DNA from: Aciduricibacillus chroicocephali
GTDB lineage: Bacteria; Bacillota; Bacilli; Bacillales; Amphibacillaceae
NCBI RefSeq assembly: GCF_030762805.1
Contig: NZ_CP129113.1
Location: 1-64,000 of the forward strand
Length of the DNA stretch: 64,000 nt
Direction: 5' to 3'
Shown here: one piece after another, positions 53,152-62,990 of the stretch
Numbering within the stretch: position 1 is the first letter of the stretch
Layout: each line of letters opens with the position of its first letter
The notes under the pieces: generated by a model
What the model saw: only the letters and a program-made list of their open reading frames with translations
Database searches by the model: none
What the model was told of the DNA's origin: nothing
Program-made: the position numbers and the translations under genes

Positions 53152-56100
53152 ATGAAAGGGATTATACAATTGCTTCAGGAAAAAGAAGACTTCCGCTCCA
53201 TTGTCGATGGATTCAAGGGAGGAATGAAAGAACAGTTGGCTGCTGGTTTGTCCGGCTCTGCACGCAGCCTGCTCGTGTCAATGCTTGACGCGTCATTGAA
53301 AAAGCCCGTACTGATTGTTACACATCAGCTTTCCCAGGCACAGCAACTCTATGATGATCTAAGTGAGCTTGCGGGACGCGATCATGTCCATCTTTATCCG
53401 GTGAATGAGCTGATTGCATCGGAAATTGCTATTGCCAGCCCTGAGTTAAAAAGTCAGCGCATTGATGCCTTAACGGCCTGGTCCAAGTCGGACTCGGGTA
53501 TTTTGGTAGTACCAGTTGCTGCATTGAAGCGAATATTGCCGCCTGTTGAATACTGGTCTTCTTATCAGCTCAGGTTCGTACTTGGCGAGGATATCCCTAT
53601 TGATGATTATCTGACATCTCTCGTTGATATGGGATATGAACGGGTGCCCATGGTTACAGCACCTGGTGAGTTCAGTGTGCGTGGCGGTATTATTGATATT
53701 TATCCAATTACAAGTGCTAATCCAGTTCGTATTGAGCTTTTTGATGAAGAAGTTGATTCAATTCGCTATTTCGACGCTGATACACAGCGTTCTCTTGAAA
53801 AACTCGAACAGATTTTGATTGAACCTGCTTCTGAAATGCTTGTCACCCACCGTGATATGAAAGCCGCGTCGGAAAAGCTGGAGGCGGCATATGAGGACAC
53901 CTTTAAGAAACTGAAAACTCAGGAAGAGAGAGATAAGCTTGACGCTTCCATGCTTCACGATATTGAGCGGCTGAAGCAAGGAGAACATTTCCAGGAGATG
54001 TATAAGTATGCGAGTTATTTATACGAGAAACCTGCTAGCCTGCTTGATTATTTGCCGAAGCAGGGATTGATTGTATTCGATGAATTGAGCCGTATCCAGG
54101 AAACAGCTCATCATTTAGACAAGGAAGAGGCAGAATGGCAAATTAGCCTGCTTGAATCCCAACAGCTTGTTCCAGGAAGCAGGCTTTCCTTTGACTGGGA
54201 AACAATTCGCTCCTCGTTCAAGCATCAGCGTCTATATTTGTCCGTATTCCTACGTCATATTCCGAATACGCAGCCTGAGAACATCATTAATCTGTCCTCG
54301 AGGGCGATGCAGGAATTCCACGGGCAAATGAGTTTGCTTAAGACGGAAATGCAACGCTGGGAAAAGGGTGGTTTTTCTGTCGTTATTCTCGCAGCCGATC
54401 ATGAGCGGGCGGAGAAAGTCCATTCAATTCTAGGAGACTATGATATTGAAGCAACTGTTACGGATGATCTGGAGTTTCCGCTCCAAATACCAGTAATTGT
54501 TACAGGCAGTCTTTCCAATGGTGTTGAACTGCCGATGCACAAACTCGTGCTTTTAACAGATCAGGAATTGTTTAAAATGAAGCCGAAACGGCGAAAGCGC
54601 CGACAGAAAATTTCCAATGCCGAACGGATTAAGAGCTATCAGGAATTGAAAGTCGGTGACTATGTCGTCCATGAAAATCATGGGATCGGAAAGTACATCG
54701 GTATTGAAACGCTTGAAATGAACAAGATGCACAAAGACTATATGCTCATCAAGTATTCTGGAGATGATAAACTCTTTGTGCCAATTGACCAGATTGATCT
54801 CGTCCAAAAGTTTGTCGGATCGGAAGGCAAAGAGCCTAAACTGTACAAGCTTGGCGGAACTGAGTGGACAAAGGTTAAACGTAAGGTTCAGACTACTGTT
54901 GAGGATATAGCTGACGATCTTATTAAACTTTATGCCGAGAGAGAAGCTCGCAAGGGTTATGCTTTTTCGCCGGATTCGGACATGCAGCGTGCTTTTGAAA
55001 CGGCGTTCCCATACCAGGAAACAGAGGATCAGCTCCGTTGTATTGAAGAAATCAAAATAGATATGGAAAAGGCGCGTCCAATGGATCGCTTGCTCTGTGG
55101 AGACGTAGGTTATGGCAAGACGGAAGTAGCAATTCGTGCTGCCTTTAAAGCAGTCGCGGATGGCAAGCAAGTTGCAATCCTTGTGCCGACAACAATTCTT
55201 GCCCAGCAGCATTTCGAAACGATTCAGGAGCGATTCCAAGATTATGCGATCAATATTGGCCTTCTAAGTCGTTTCCGTACGAAAAAACAGCAAACTGAAA
55301 CGATTGAAGGTTTGCGTAAAGGTCTTGTAGATGTCGTTGTCGGGACACACCGTCTGCTGTCCAAGGATATTATCTATAAGGATCTTGGATTGCTTATTGT
55401 CGATGAAGAACAGCGTTTTGGTGTGAAACATAAGGAGAAAATTAAACAGTTAAAAACAAATGTCGATGTGCTGACTCTTACAGCTACGCCGATTCCGCGT
55501 ACACTTCATATGTCAATGCTCGGTGTCCGTGATCTTTCTGTTATTGAGACACCGCCGGAGAACCGTTTCCCAATCCAGACATATGTCATGGAGTATAATC
55601 CTGTATTCGTAAGAGAAGCAATAGAGCGGGAAATGGCACGAGGAGGGCAGGTTTTCTACCTCTATAATAGAGTGGAAAATATCGAACGTGTCGCACAGGA
55701 AATCGGAACACTCGTAGAAGGTGCACGGGTCGGTTTTGCTCACGGTCAGATGAATGAGTCTGAATTGGAGAACGTCATGCTTGGTTTCCTTGAAGGTGAA
55801 TTCGATGTCCTTGTCAGTACGACAATCATTGAGACCGGAGTTGACATTCCAAATGTAAACACTCTTATCGTTCACGATGCTGATAAGATGGGTCTCAGCC
55901 AGCTCTATCAGCTGCGCGGCAGAGTCGGACGTTCCAATCGTGTAGCATATGCCTATTTCACATACCAAAAGGATAAAGTGCTAACAGAAGTCGCCGAAAA
56001 ACGTCTTCAGGCAATCAAGGAATTCACGGAACTTGGTTCTGGATTCAAGATAGCAATGCGAGACTTATCAATCCGAGGTGCAGGGAATCTTCTCGGTTCT

Positions 56101-56676
56101 CAACAACATGGGTTTATCGACTCGGTTGGTTTCGACATGTATTCGAAAATGCTTAAAGATACAATTGATGCTAAAATTGCAGGCAAGGAAATCGATGAAG
56201 TACGGACATTTGAGCCAGAGCTCAATTTGCGTATTGATGCTTATATTCCGGATTCTTATATCTCGGATGAGAAGCAGAAAATCGATATTTATAAGCAGTT
56301 CCAAGCGTTGGAAAATAGCGAGGATGTCATTGCGCTTCGTGAAGAGATGATTGATCGTTTTGGTGATTATCCTCAGGAAGTAGAGAACTTGTTCATCGCA
56401 ACTTCACTTAAAATGGCGGCCAAGGCAGAACGTGTTGAAACGATCATTGAGAAGCCGCAGCAGATTGATTTGCGCATAGAAGAGGCTCGCAGCAAGCAAA
56501 TTGACGGTTCGAAGTTGTTCGATATGGCAACGGAATTCGGCAGAAATGTTCAGCTCGGTACAGAGAAAAACAATCTGAAAGCTGTTTTCAAATGGAAGAA
56601 GGAGAGCGCGGAAGAACGCTATGAGCTTGTCCGGAAATTCATTACAAAGCTGGAGGGACTTAATCGCGCAGAATAA
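53152..56676 (+). CDS. mfd: Transcription-repair coupling factor Mfd
   Basis: DNA translocase that removes stalled RNA polymerase and recruits UvrA. The 1174-residue protein has a UvrB-like N-terminal module (about 1-350), an RNAP-interaction domain (about 500-570, [20 protein letters not shown]), the helicase core with Walker [15 protein letters not shown] near 650, DEEQRFG near 750 and [13 protein letters not shown] near 778, the TRG motif, and the D7 autoinhibitory domain at the C-terminus. ATG 53152 is chosen after GCAGGGGG; 53125 is rejected. Confidence 0.98.
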   Translation: MKGIIQLLQEKEDFRSIVDGFKGGMKEQLAAGLSGSARSLLVSMLDASLKKPVLIVTHQLSQAQQLYDDLSELAGRDHVHLYPVNELIASEIAIASPELKSQRIDALTAWSKSDSGILVVPVAALKRILPPVEYWSSYQLRFVLGEDIPIDDYLTSLVDMGYERVPMVTAPGEFSVRGGIIDIYPITSANPVRIELFDEEVDSIRYFDADTQRSLEKLEQILIEPASEMLVTHRDMKAASEKLEAAYEDTFKKLKTQEERDKLDASMLHDIERLKQGEHFQEMYKYASYLYEKPASLLDYLPKQGLIVFDELSRIQETAHHLDKEEAEWQISLLESQQLVPGSRLSFDWETIRSSFKHQRLYLSVFLRHIPNTQPENIINLSSRAMQEFHGQMSLLKTEMQRWEKGGFSVVILAADHERAEKVHSILGDYDIEATVTDDLEFPLQIPVIVTGSLSNGVELPMHKLVLLTDQELFKMKPKRRKRRQKISNAERIKSYQELKVGDYVVHENHGIGKYIGIETLEMNKMHKDYMLIKYSGDDKLFVPIDQIDLVQKFVGSEGKEPKLYKLGGTEWTKVKRKVQTTVEDIADDLIKLYAEREARKGYAFSPDSDMQRAFETAFPYQETEDQLRCIEEIKIDMEKARPMDRLLCGDVGYGKTEVAIRAAFKAVADGKQVAILVPTTILAQQHFETIQERFQDYAINIGLLSRFRTKKQQTETIEGLRKGLVDVVVGTHRLLSKDIIYKDLGLLIVDEEQRFGVKHKEKIKQLKTNVDVLTLTATPIPRTLHMSMLGVRDLSVIETPPENRFPIQTYVMEYNPVFVREAIEREMARGGQVFYLYNRVENIERVAQEIGTLVEGARVGFAHGQMNESELENVMLGFLEGEFDVLVSTTIIETGVDIPNVNTLIVHDADKMGLSQLYQLRGRVGRSNRVAYAYFTYQKDKVLTEVAEKRLQAIKEFTELGSGFKIAMRDLSIRGAGNLLGSQQHGFIDSVGFDMYSKMLKDTIDAKIAGKEIDEVRTFEPELNLRIDAYIPDSYISDEKQKIDIYKQFQALENSEDVIALREEMIDRFGDYPQEVENLFIATSLKMAAKAERVETIIEKPQQIDLRIEEARSKQIDGSKLFDMATEFGRNVQLGTEKNNLKAVFKWKKESAEERYELVRKFITKLEGLNRAE

Positions 56677-56690
56677 TTCCTCCGCTTGCA

Positions 56691-56720
56691 TGCATACTTC
56701 ACTGGAGATGATTCATACTA
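56691..56720 (+). promoter_or_regulatory. Sigma-G promoter of spoVT
   Basis: TGCATA (56691-56696), 17-bp spacer, CATACTA (56714-56720), a full match to the sigma-G consensus. The predicted start leaves a leader of about 135 nt. Confidence 0.85.
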
Positions 56721-56860
56721 ACATCACAGCTGGTTTATTTTGCACTTCATAAAGCAAATAGGAAACAGAGGCAGGAATCAGCCGCTGCCGACTTATCTGT
56801 TTTCCAGGAATGAAGGAATCATAAGACCAAACATCATGTGAAAGTGAGGCTCCAAGAGGT

Positions 56861-57394
56861 ATGAAAGCAACAGGTATTGTAAGGCGCATTGATGATCTGG
56901 GCAGGGTCGTCATTCCAAAGGAGATCAGGAGGACACTCCGCATCCGGGAAGGAGACCCGCTTGAGATTTTTGTCGACCGAGAAGGTGAAGTAATCCTTAA
57001 GAAGTACTCTCCAATTCATGAACTTGGTGCGTTTGCACAGGAATACGCCGATGCACTGTTTGATTCACTGCAGAATCCGGTATTCATTGCAGATCGTGAT
57101 GAGATCATTGCCATTGCAGGGGAATCAAAGAAAGATTATTTGAACAAAAGCATCAGTAGAGATATTGACCGTATGATTGAAGCGCGTCAACCTCAGTTGT
57201 ATTCTGAAAACAAGAAACTTGAAATTGTTGATGACAGAGAAGAAGAACTTGCCGCGTATTGTGTAAGCCCGATTATTGCCAATGGAGATCCAATCGGTTG
57301 TGTTATGATTTTCTCCAAAGAAGACAAGCTTGGGCTTGTGGAGGAAAAGTCGATCGTTACGGCGGCTAGTTTTCTTGCGAAGCAAATGGAGTAG
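56861..57394 (+). CDS. spoVT: Forespore transcription regulator SpoVT
   Basis: AbrB-type DNA-binding domain (MKATGIVRRIDDLGRVVIPKE, about 1-50) fused to a GAF-like C-terminal domain (about 60-177). It tunes sigma-G genes late in the forespore. The 177-residue length is one short of the B. subtilis protein. ATG at 56861 has a weak CCAAGAGG ribosome site. The first 50 residues closely resemble AbrB at 39597, an ancient paralogue pair. Driven by a consensus sigma-G promoter. Confidence 0.97.
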   Translation: MKATGIVRRIDDLGRVVIPKEIRRTLRIREGDPLEIFVDREGEVILKKYSPIHELGAFAQEYADALFDSLQNPVFIADRDEIIAIAGESKKDYLNKSISRDIDRMIEARQPQLYSENKKLEIVDDREEELAAYCVSPIIANGDPIGCVMIFSKEDKLGLVEEKSIVTAASFLAKQME

Positions 57395-57395
57395 A

Positions 57396-57456
57396 AAGCA
57401 ATGTATGGACAAATTGCGGCTGAACCAGCGCATTTTGTCCATTTTTGCTTTTTAGA
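57396..57456 (+). terminator. spoVT terminator
   Basis: AAAGCAA and TGGACAAA on the 5' side pair with TTTGTCCA and TTGCTTT on the 3' side, with an inner TGCG/CGCA, followed by TTT. Confidence 0.8.
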
Positions 57457-57535
57457 AACATGGTTCTTTCAGAATTCCGGTTTCAAGACAATCATTTCCC
57501 ATACTTAGCTGTCAAAAGACCCTTGGAAAGGGCTA

Positions 57536-57544
57536 TGCTATAAT
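57536..57544 (+). promoter_or_regulatory. Extended -10 promoter of yabM
   Basis: TGC followed by TATAAT (57539-57544), 28 bp upstream of the ATG; no -35 hexamer at standard distance. Confidence 0.55.
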
Positions 57545-57571
57545 AAGGTAAAGATTGTAAAGAGGAAGTCT

Positions 57572-59149
57572 ATGCATAATGATGGTTCTAAAAAATTAGT
57601 CAAAGGTGCCCTCATTCTTGCTGGTGCCGGTTTGATCGGCAAAGTTCTTGGAGCTAGCTATCGTATACCGCTTCAGAACCTGCTCGGCGATGAGGGTTTT
57701 TATATATATCAGCAAATATATCCAATCCTTGGGTTGGCTCTTATGCTCTCGCTTTATGGCTTCCCTTCAGCTGTTGCAAGAATTGCTGCTGAGCATGGGG
57801 AAAAAGGTGAAACAGTTGGCTGGCGGAATTACTTTCTGCCGGCATGGGTAGTACTGGCAGGTACCTCTATAATCTTTGCAGGAATGCTTTTTATAGGGGC
57901 GGATAGGCTAGCAGAAATTATAGGTGACGACCAGCTTGTGTCGCTTTACCGTTCTGCATCTTTCGTATTTCTTGCAATTCCCATTACTGCGATTCTAAGA
58001 GGGGCCTGTCAGTCCCAGGCAGAGATGGTTCCAGTTGCGCAGTCACAGCTTATTGAACAATTTCTCAGGGTAGTGATCATTATTGCAGCAGCTGCTGTAA
58101 TCGGTAAGTCTGGCGATGATCTGTACAAAATCGGCATGGCTGCAGTGTGGGCTGCGGTCATCGGGGCTGTTGGCGCTATTGGCATCCTGTTATTTCGTAC
58201 AAAGCAACCGGCTCTTGGTACAGCAAAGTTTTCATGGGGAAGACATAGTCGCGCTCTGCTTGGAATCGGTCTTGTAGCGACTCTAAATCATGCACTCTTA
58301 CTGCTTATACAGTTTGGCGACATGCTAACATTGCTACCATCACTCCGCGAGTACGGACTCAGCTTTGCCGCGGCAGTTCAGGAGAAGGGGATATTTGACA
58401 GGGGGCAACCGCTTATCCAGATTGGAAGCGTGCTCGGATCCTCGCTCGCTCTTTCTGTGATGCCTTCCATCTCGAAGGGAAAGCTGGAGCGTGAACCTGA
58501 TTTGTATGGCCCTTTTATGCTCGTTGCCTTTAAGCTCAGCTTGGCTATTGGGATAGGGGCTGCAGCTGGTCTTATTGTTATTTTTCCCGAAGTAAATACG
58601 CTTCTGTTTGAAAATTCTTCAGGAACCGGTAGCTTGCGTCTGCTTATGCTTGCGGTTTGCGTCTCCTCGGTTGCAATAACCCTTGCTGCAATGCTCCAAG
58701 GGCTAGGTCTTTACAGGAGAACAGCACTCTACATTACACTAGCTCTGTTGGTTAAAGTCTTTCTTAATTTCACGCTTGTAAGAATGTATGGCATTTATGG
58801 AGGGGCGGCTGCAACAGTGCTTGCACTAGTATTGATGCTTACGCTTGCTTCGTTTGACCTTTCCCGACAAACAGCATTATTTAGTGGTATGCGAAGAGTT
58901 TCATGGCCCCTTGTTTTATCTGCAGGGAGCATGGTTATTTACCTTTTTGCTGGAAAATGGTTTTTCCAGTTCATGCTGCCTAGTATGACAAGAGGTATGC
59001 TCGTTTTGGAAGTGATTGTACTTGTAACTGGTGGAGCAATTGTTTATCTTGTTTTGCTGTTCAGGAGCAAGGAGTTTTTTAGAGAAGAGGAAGTAAGTCT
59101 GCTGCCAGCCAGCAAATTATTTCTCCTTATCCGCAAAAATATTAAATAG
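57572..59149 (+). CDS. yabM: Polysaccharide/lipid flippase-family membrane protein YabM (MOP superfamily)
   Basis: A 525-residue polytopic protein with roughly 14 hydrophobic segments, of the MOP (oligosaccharidyl-lipid flippase) superfamily to which SpoVB and MurJ belong. The N-terminal signature LVKGALILAGAGLIGKVLGASYRIPLQNLLG is typical. The transported lipid is unknown. ATG at 57572 follows AAGAGGAAG. It heads the yabM-yabN-rqcP-yabP-yabQ-divIC cluster; SpoVB itself is encoded elsewhere in B. subtilis. Confidence 0.92.
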   Translation: MHNDGSKKLVKGALILAGAGLIGKVLGASYRIPLQNLLGDEGFYIYQQIYPILGLALMLSLYGFPSAVARIAAEHGEKGETVGWRNYFLPAWVVLAGTSIIFAGMLFIGADRLAEIIGDDQLVSLYRSASFVFLAIPITAILRGACQSQAEMVPVAQSQLIEQFLRVVIIIAAAAVIGKSGDDLYKIGMAAVWAAVIGAVGAIGILLFRTKQPALGTAKFSWGRHSRALLGIGLVATLNHALLLLIQFGDMLTLLPSLREYGLSFAAAVQEKGIFDRGQPLIQIGSVLGSSLALSVMPSISKGKLEREPDLYGPFMLVAFKLSLAIGIGAAAGLIVIFPEVNTLLFENSSGTGSLRLLMLAVCVSSVAITLAAMLQGLGLYRRTALYITLALLVKVFLNFTLVRMYGIYGGAAATVLALVLMLTLASFDLSRQTALFSGMRRVSWPLVLSAGSMVIYLFAGKWFFQFMLPSMTRGMLVLEVIVLVTGGAIVYLVLLFRSKEFFREEEVSLLPASKLFLLIRKNIK

Positions 59150-59166
59150 GTAGGAGGCATTGCAAA

Positions 59167-60618
59167 ATGTCCTTTAAAATACAAATTGCCGGTCTTGGAG
59201 CTGGTGACATTGAACAGCTTCCGCTCGGTATTTATCGCAAATTACTAAACCATGATGGTATTATTCAGGCACGCACACTCGACCATCCAGTAATTGAAAC
59301 ACTTATGGAGGAAGGGGTAACATTTGCTTCCTTTGACGATTACTACGAAGAAGAGGCTGGTTTTGAACGGGTCTATGAGCGGATTGCTGCTAAGCTGTTA
59401 GAAATGGCGCAGACGGAAAATGTTTTCTACGTTGTCCCAGGTCATCCGAGCCTTGCCGAGATGTCAGTAAAACTGCTCCAGGAACAGAAGGAAGTTCCAG
59501 TTGAAATTATTGGAGGCCAGAGCTACCTCGATGATTTATTCGCCTCATTGCAAATTGACCCTATTGAAGGTTTTCAATTCGTAGATGCAACAAGCTTCCA
59601 AAGGAATGAGCTTAATTATCGTAACCATTTGGTTTTTTGTCAGGTTTATGACCAAATGAGTGCATCCAATGTGAAGTTGGAACTGCTTGAGGATTTGCCG
59701 GCAGACTATGAGATCATCCTCATCGAAGCGGCCGGAACTGACAAAGAGAGAAAAGAACAGATACCGCTAGAAGATCTTGATCGTGTCACCAGTATTAGCA
59801 ATCTTACATCGGTCTATATACCGCCTGTACCGGAGGAATTGCTTACACATGAGTTTGCATCTTTACGCAGCGTTGTTCGTATTTTGCGTAGCCCGGATGG
59901 ATGCCCATGGGACAAGGAACAGACACATGAATCATTGCGTCGCTACTTGATCGAGGAAGCGTATGAGCTAATAGATGCGATCGAAGAAGAGGACGATGAA
60001 GGAATTATTGAGGAAATGGGTGACGTACTTCTCCAAATTATGATGCACGCGCAAATTGGCGAAGATGACGGCTATTTCACAATTGATGATGTTATACGCG
60101 GCATAACTGAGAAGATGATTAATCGTCATCCGCATGTTTTTGGTGATGTACATGTTGAATCAACTGAAGACGTAAATGCAAATTGGGAAAAAATCAAGAA
60201 ACAGGAGAAGCAGGAGCGCGATTCTATTCTTGATGGGATTCCGCGTAGTCTTCCAGCGCTTATGCGCTCAACTAAACTTCAGAAAAAAGCTCGAAAAGCA
60301 GGATTCCAATGGGAAAGCGCCGAAGAAATTTGGGAAAAGTTTAATGAAGAAGTACAAGAATTCCATGAAGCGCTTGAATCAGGTAACAAGCGGGAAATGG
60401 AAGAGGAATACGGTGACATCCTGTTCATACTCGTGAATCTCGCTATATTCCACAAAATTGAGGCGGAACAAAGCCTCACATATGCGAATGAGAAGTTCAT
60501 TTCCCGCTTCCATCATATTGAACATTCCTTGAAAAAATCGGGGAAGGAACTTGAGGATGCTTCTCTTGAAGAAATGGATGCCCTTTGGGATGAGGCAAAA
60601 AGAAAGGAGAGAGAATAA
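59167..60618 (+). CDS. yabN: Fusion protein YabN: tetrapyrrole methylase-like domain plus MazG NTP pyrophosphohydrolase
   Basis: A 483-residue two-domain protein. The N-terminal domain (about 1-220) is of the SAM-dependent tetrapyrrole methylase fold (IAGLGAGDIEQLPLGIYR, FYVVPGHPSLAEMSV); its substrate is unknown. The C-terminal MazG part has EEAYELIDAIEEEDDEGIIEEMGD (metal-binding EExxE ... ExxD) and a second MazG-like segment near 380-430. MazG hydrolyses non-canonical NTPs or dNTPs. ATG at 59167 follows TAGGAGG. Its stop overlaps the rqcP start by one base. Confidence 0.95.
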   Translation: MSFKIQIAGLGAGDIEQLPLGIYRKLLNHDGIIQARTLDHPVIETLMEEGVTFASFDDYYEEEAGFERVYERIAAKLLEMAQTENVFYVVPGHPSLAEMSVKLLQEQKEVPVEIIGGQSYLDDLFASLQIDPIEGFQFVDATSFQRNELNYRNHLVFCQVYDQMSASNVKLELLEDLPADYEIILIEAAGTDKERKEQIPLEDLDRVTSISNLTSVYIPPVPEELLTHEFASLRSVVRILRSPDGCPWDKEQTHESLRRYLIEEAYELIDAIEEEDDEGIIEEMGDVLLQIMMHAQIGEDDGYFTIDDVIRGITEKMINRHPHVFGDVHVESTEDVNANWEKIKKQEKQERDSILDGIPRSLPALMRSTKLQKKARKAGFQWESAEEIWEKFNEEVQEFHEALESGNKREMEEEYGDILFILVNLAIFHKIEAEQSLTYANEKFISRFHHIEHSLKKSGKELEDASLEEMDALWDEAKRKERE

Positions 60619-60878
60619 TGCGTTTAGATAAATTTTTAAAAGTATCCCGTCTGATTAAACGTCGCACCTTGGCCAAGGAAGTAGCTGATCAGGGACGGAT
60701 TAAAATTAACGGCAACCCTTCCAAGGCTGCATCAAAGGTGGCAGTTGGAGATGAACTTGTCATCCAGTTCGGGCAAAAGCTTGTTACTGCAGAAGTGCTA
60801 AGTCTGCAAGAAACGGTCAAAAAGGAAGAAGCCGCGAACATGTATAAAATCGTTAAAGAGGAAAAAGTGAACGCTTAA
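60618..60878 (+). CDS. rqcP: Ribosome quality-control protein RqcP (YabO), S4 domain
   Basis: Small S4-domain protein that works with RqcH in poly-alanine tailing of stalled nascent chains. The 86-residue protein opens MRLDKFLKVSRLIKRRTLAKE (S4 motif), then VADQGRIKINGNPSKAASKV. ATG at 60618 overlaps the yabN stop (ATAATG), so translation is coupled; the ribosome site AAAGGAGAGAG is inside yabN. Confidence 0.95.
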   Translation: MRLDKFLKVSRLIKRRTLAKEVADQGRIKINGNPSKAASKVAVGDELVIQFGQKLVTAEVLSLQETVKKEEAANMYKIVKEEKVNA

Positions 60879-60948
60879 TCTGCCAAAGGCAATTGGTTCT
60901 AAACTTGTCCCCTGCTTCATAAAGTGAAGTAGCAAGGAGGACGAGCAG

Positions 60949-61254
60949 ATGAACTATTATTCAAAAGACCAGGCACCTGTAACACGTGCCCCTCAAGACC
61001 ATAATGTCAGGATTAACAATCGCAAGGAAATGGAAATAACCGGTGTCAAGGAAGTGGATAGCTTTGACAATGAGGAGTTTCTGCTTGAGACCGTCATGGG
61101 CTACATGATTATAAGGGGTCAGAATTTACAACTGAAGAATCTTGATGTCGGATCAGGTGCGGTATCCATCAAGGGTAAAGTTTATGAACTTTCTTATGTG
61201 GATGGAGATTCCCAGGAGAAGGCTAAAGGGTTCTTTGGCAAGTTATTCAAATGA
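60949..61254 (+). CDS. yabP: Sporulation protein YabP
   Basis: A 101-residue protein of the YabP/YqfC family required for normal sporulation, expressed in the mother cell in B. subtilis. The core HNVRINNRKEMEITGVKEVDS, then FLLETVMGYMIIRGQNLQLKNL, is clear. ATG at 60949 follows CAAGGAGG. An 8-bp hairpin (CTGCTTCA/TGAAGTAG) sits just upstream of the ribosome site; CATAAAGT in it resembles a sigma-E -10 but no -35 element was found. It overlaps yabQ by four bases. Confidence 0.92.
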   Translation: MNYYSKDQAPVTRAPQDHNVRINNRKEMEITGVKEVDSFDNEEFLLETVMGYMIIRGQNLQLKNLDVGSGAVSIKGKVYELSYVDGDSQEKAKGFFGKLFK

Positions 61255-61853
61255 CTTCGCTGAATGTGCAATTTGCAACGATGATCACCATGATCGGTGG
61301 CGGCTTCTATCTTGGAATGGCGCTGGATACATTCCGGCGCTTGACTATCAACTTGCGGCGCCCGATATGGCTTCTATACACAACGGAAATCGGTTTTTGG
61401 CTTTTGCAGACAGCTATTCTCTTCATCATGCTGTTTACGGCCAATAAGGGTGAAATCCGCTTTTACATATTTTTTGCCGGTTTACTCGGCTTTGCCGCTT
61501 ATCAAGTACTCGGCAGGAAATGGTACAGGCAGCTGCTCGAAATTCTGATCCGTATTTTTATGGCAATTGTGCGTTTTATCGCAAATGCTGTACGAATTCT
61601 TATTGTCATACCGATTAAAGGGTTGTTCGCCATAATTGTCGCTGTACTGCTATTTCTTATCCAAGCGATTGTAACTGTCATTCGATTCCTTCTGATAGTC
61701 ATATTCCTGCCTATTAAATGGCTGTTCGCTATTCTATGGCGTCTCATGCCGAAACGTGCAAGAAACTTTGTGCACAAATGGTGCAAGGTTTATAGTACAA
61801 TGAAGGAAAGTTGCAGCAAATTCCTGAAATGGATCAAGTTCAGAAGGAGGTAG
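61251..61853 (+). CDS. yabQ: Spore cortex protein YabQ
   Basis: Integral membrane protein needed for cortex formation. The 200-residue product has about five hydrophobic segments (roughly 8-22, 37-60, 70-82, 95-130, 135-155) and a basic cytoplasmic C-terminus (MPKRARNFVHKWCKVYSTMKE). ATG at 61251 overlaps the yabP stop (ATGA), a sign of coupled translation. divIC follows five bases after the stop; its ribosome site is within yabQ. Confidence 0.93.
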   Translation: MTSLNVQFATMITMIGGGFYLGMALDTFRRLTINLRRPIWLLYTTEIGFWLLQTAILFIMLFTANKGEIRFYIFFAGLLGFAAYQVLGRKWYRQLLEILIRIFMAIVRFIANAVRILIVIPIKGLFAIIVAVLLFLIQAIVTVIRFLLIVIFLPIKWLFAILWRLMPKRARNFVHKWCKVYSTMKESCSKFLKWIKFRRR

Positions 61854-61858
61854 CAGAC

Positions 61859-62239
61859 ATGGCTGCTGATCACAACCCGATTTCGAAGCTTCATACGCAG
61901 TTTGCAGAGCAAAATAACGCTCAGATGGAGAGACAGAAACGGAAGAAGCAGCGTCTGATGCGCAGACTCGTGCTCCTTTCCGTTTTTGTCGCCATTCTGA
62001 TAGGTACCTTTACGACTTTCCATTTGAAGCAGCGCCATCTCCAGGCCGAAAAACGGACCGAACTTGCGGAGATGAAGAAAGAGTATGCCGCTGTTCAGAA
62101 GAAGGGGAAGGAATTGAAGCAGGAACGTGATTTACTTAAAGATGAAGACTATGTATTGGAAATTGCCCGGACGAATTATTTCTTCTCTAAAAAAGGAGAA
62201 CTGATTTTTAAAATACCGGATGAAAAGCCATCCTATTGA
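61859..62239 (+). CDS. divIC: Cell-division protein DivIC
   Basis: Bitopic divisome protein that forms a complex with FtsL and DivIB. The 126-residue product has a basic cytoplasmic N-terminus (RQKRKKQRLMRR), one transmembrane segment (about 38-55, LVLLSVFVAILIGTFTTF), an extracellular coiled coil (about 60-95) and the conserved end DEDYVLEIARTNYFFSKKGELIF. ATG 61859 has AAGGAGG at 61843-61849; the frame starting at 61811 is rejected. Its stop codon is inside the yabR -35 box. Confidence 0.94.
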   Translation: MAADHNPISKLHTQFAEQNNAQMERQKRKKQRLMRRLVLLSVFVAILIGTFTTFHLKQRHLQAEKRTELAEMKKEYAAVQKKGKELKQERDLLKDEDYVLEIARTNYFFSKKGELIFKIPDEKPSY

Positions 62240-62271
62240 CACAGTTTCATAACCTTCGCTATAATATAGCG
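62236..62271 (+). promoter_or_regulatory. Sigma-A promoter of yabR with a palindrome across the -10
   Basis: TTGACA (62236-62241), which includes the divIC TGA, 18-bp spacer, TATAAT (62260-62265). The perfect palindrome CGCTATA-A-TATAGCG (62257-62271) covers the -10 element. Confidence 0.8.
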
Positions 62272-62313
62272 TAGGACTATATAATTTTATGGCATCTTTG
62301 TCCATTTGGGTAT

Positions 62314-62383
62314 TCCAGCCCCGGACAAAGGGAACAGGACCCTGGATTTTGTCGGAGTCCGGGCCCTGGATTCCAGAAATTTT
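62314..62383 (+). ncRNA. Structured 5' leader of yabR with alternative pairings
   Basis: TCCAG-CC-CCGGAC at the 5' side pairs with GTCCGG-GCC-CTGGA at the 3' side. The same GGACAAA can instead pair with TTTTGTC in the middle, closing an inner GGG/CCC hairpin. CCCTGGATT occurs twice, 24 nt apart. No T-run terminator; the ribosome site follows directly. Function unknown. Confidence 0.5.
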
Positions 62384-62402
62384 AAGGAGGAGCATTTTTT
62401 TT

Positions 62403-62831
62403 ATGTCAATCGAAGTAGGCAGCAAGCTGCAGGGTAAGGTAACGGGCATTACGAATTTTGGTGCATTTGTCGAGATCGGCGATAGCGAGAAGAAGACCGG
62501 TCTTGTCCATATCAGTGAAGTTGCCGATAGCTATGTCAAAGACATCAACGAGCATCTTAAAGTTGGCGATGAAGTAACTGTTAAAGTCATCAATGTCGAG
62601 AAAGACGGCAAAATCGGCCTTTCTATTAAAAAGGCGATAGACCGCCCACAACGGGAAGGTCGCCCGCAAAGGGAAGGCCGCCCGCAGCGTCAACAAAGAC
62701 CACCAAGAGAACGCGCAGAAACCTTCGAATCCAAGATGAACCGTTTCCTTAAGGACTCGGAAGATCGTCTTGCCTCTTTGAAGAAACACACTGAAGGCAG
62801 ACGCGGAGGACGCGGTGCAAAAAGAGGATAG
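62403..62831 (+). CDS. yabR: S1-domain RNA-binding protein YabR (general stress protein 13 type)
   Basis: A 142-residue protein with one N-terminal S1 domain (about 1-74: GSKLQGKVTGITNFGAFVEI, LVHISEVAD, DGKIGLSIK) and a basic Arg/Gln/Pro-rich tail. The tail includes three imperfect repeats of REGRPQ (about 80-100) and ends RRGGRGAKRG. Likely RNA-binding; no defined role. ATG 62403 follows AAGGAGGAG; the 114-base extension upstream covers the leader and is rejected. It has its own strong promoter. Confidence 0.93.
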   Translation: MSIEVGSKLQGKVTGITNFGAFVEIGDSEKKTGLVHISEVADSYVKDINEHLKVGDEVTVKVINVEKDGKIGLSIKKAIDRPQREGRPQREGRPQRQQRPPRERAETFESKMNRFLKDSEDRLASLKKHTEGRRGGRGAKRG

Positions 62832-62874
62832 CAGCAGCTGTCTACTTGTAAACAATGCTCTTAATAGATAATGG

Positions 62875-62927
62875 AAAAGAGAGCGGAAGCGCATAGTTCA
62901 TATGTGCTTCCGCTCTCTTTTTTTGAC
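62875..62927. terminator. yabR terminator, also facing the VOC-family gene
   Basis: Long stem AAAAGAGAGCGGAAGCGCAT with ATGTGCTTCCGCTCTCTTTT (one wobble), then a T-run on the plus strand and four T on the minus strand. Confidence 0.92.
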
Positions 62928-62990
62928 TTTTAACGGTATCAAAGAATTAGCAGAGAGGACTTATCATCATTCAAGTAAGGCGGCTGGTAT

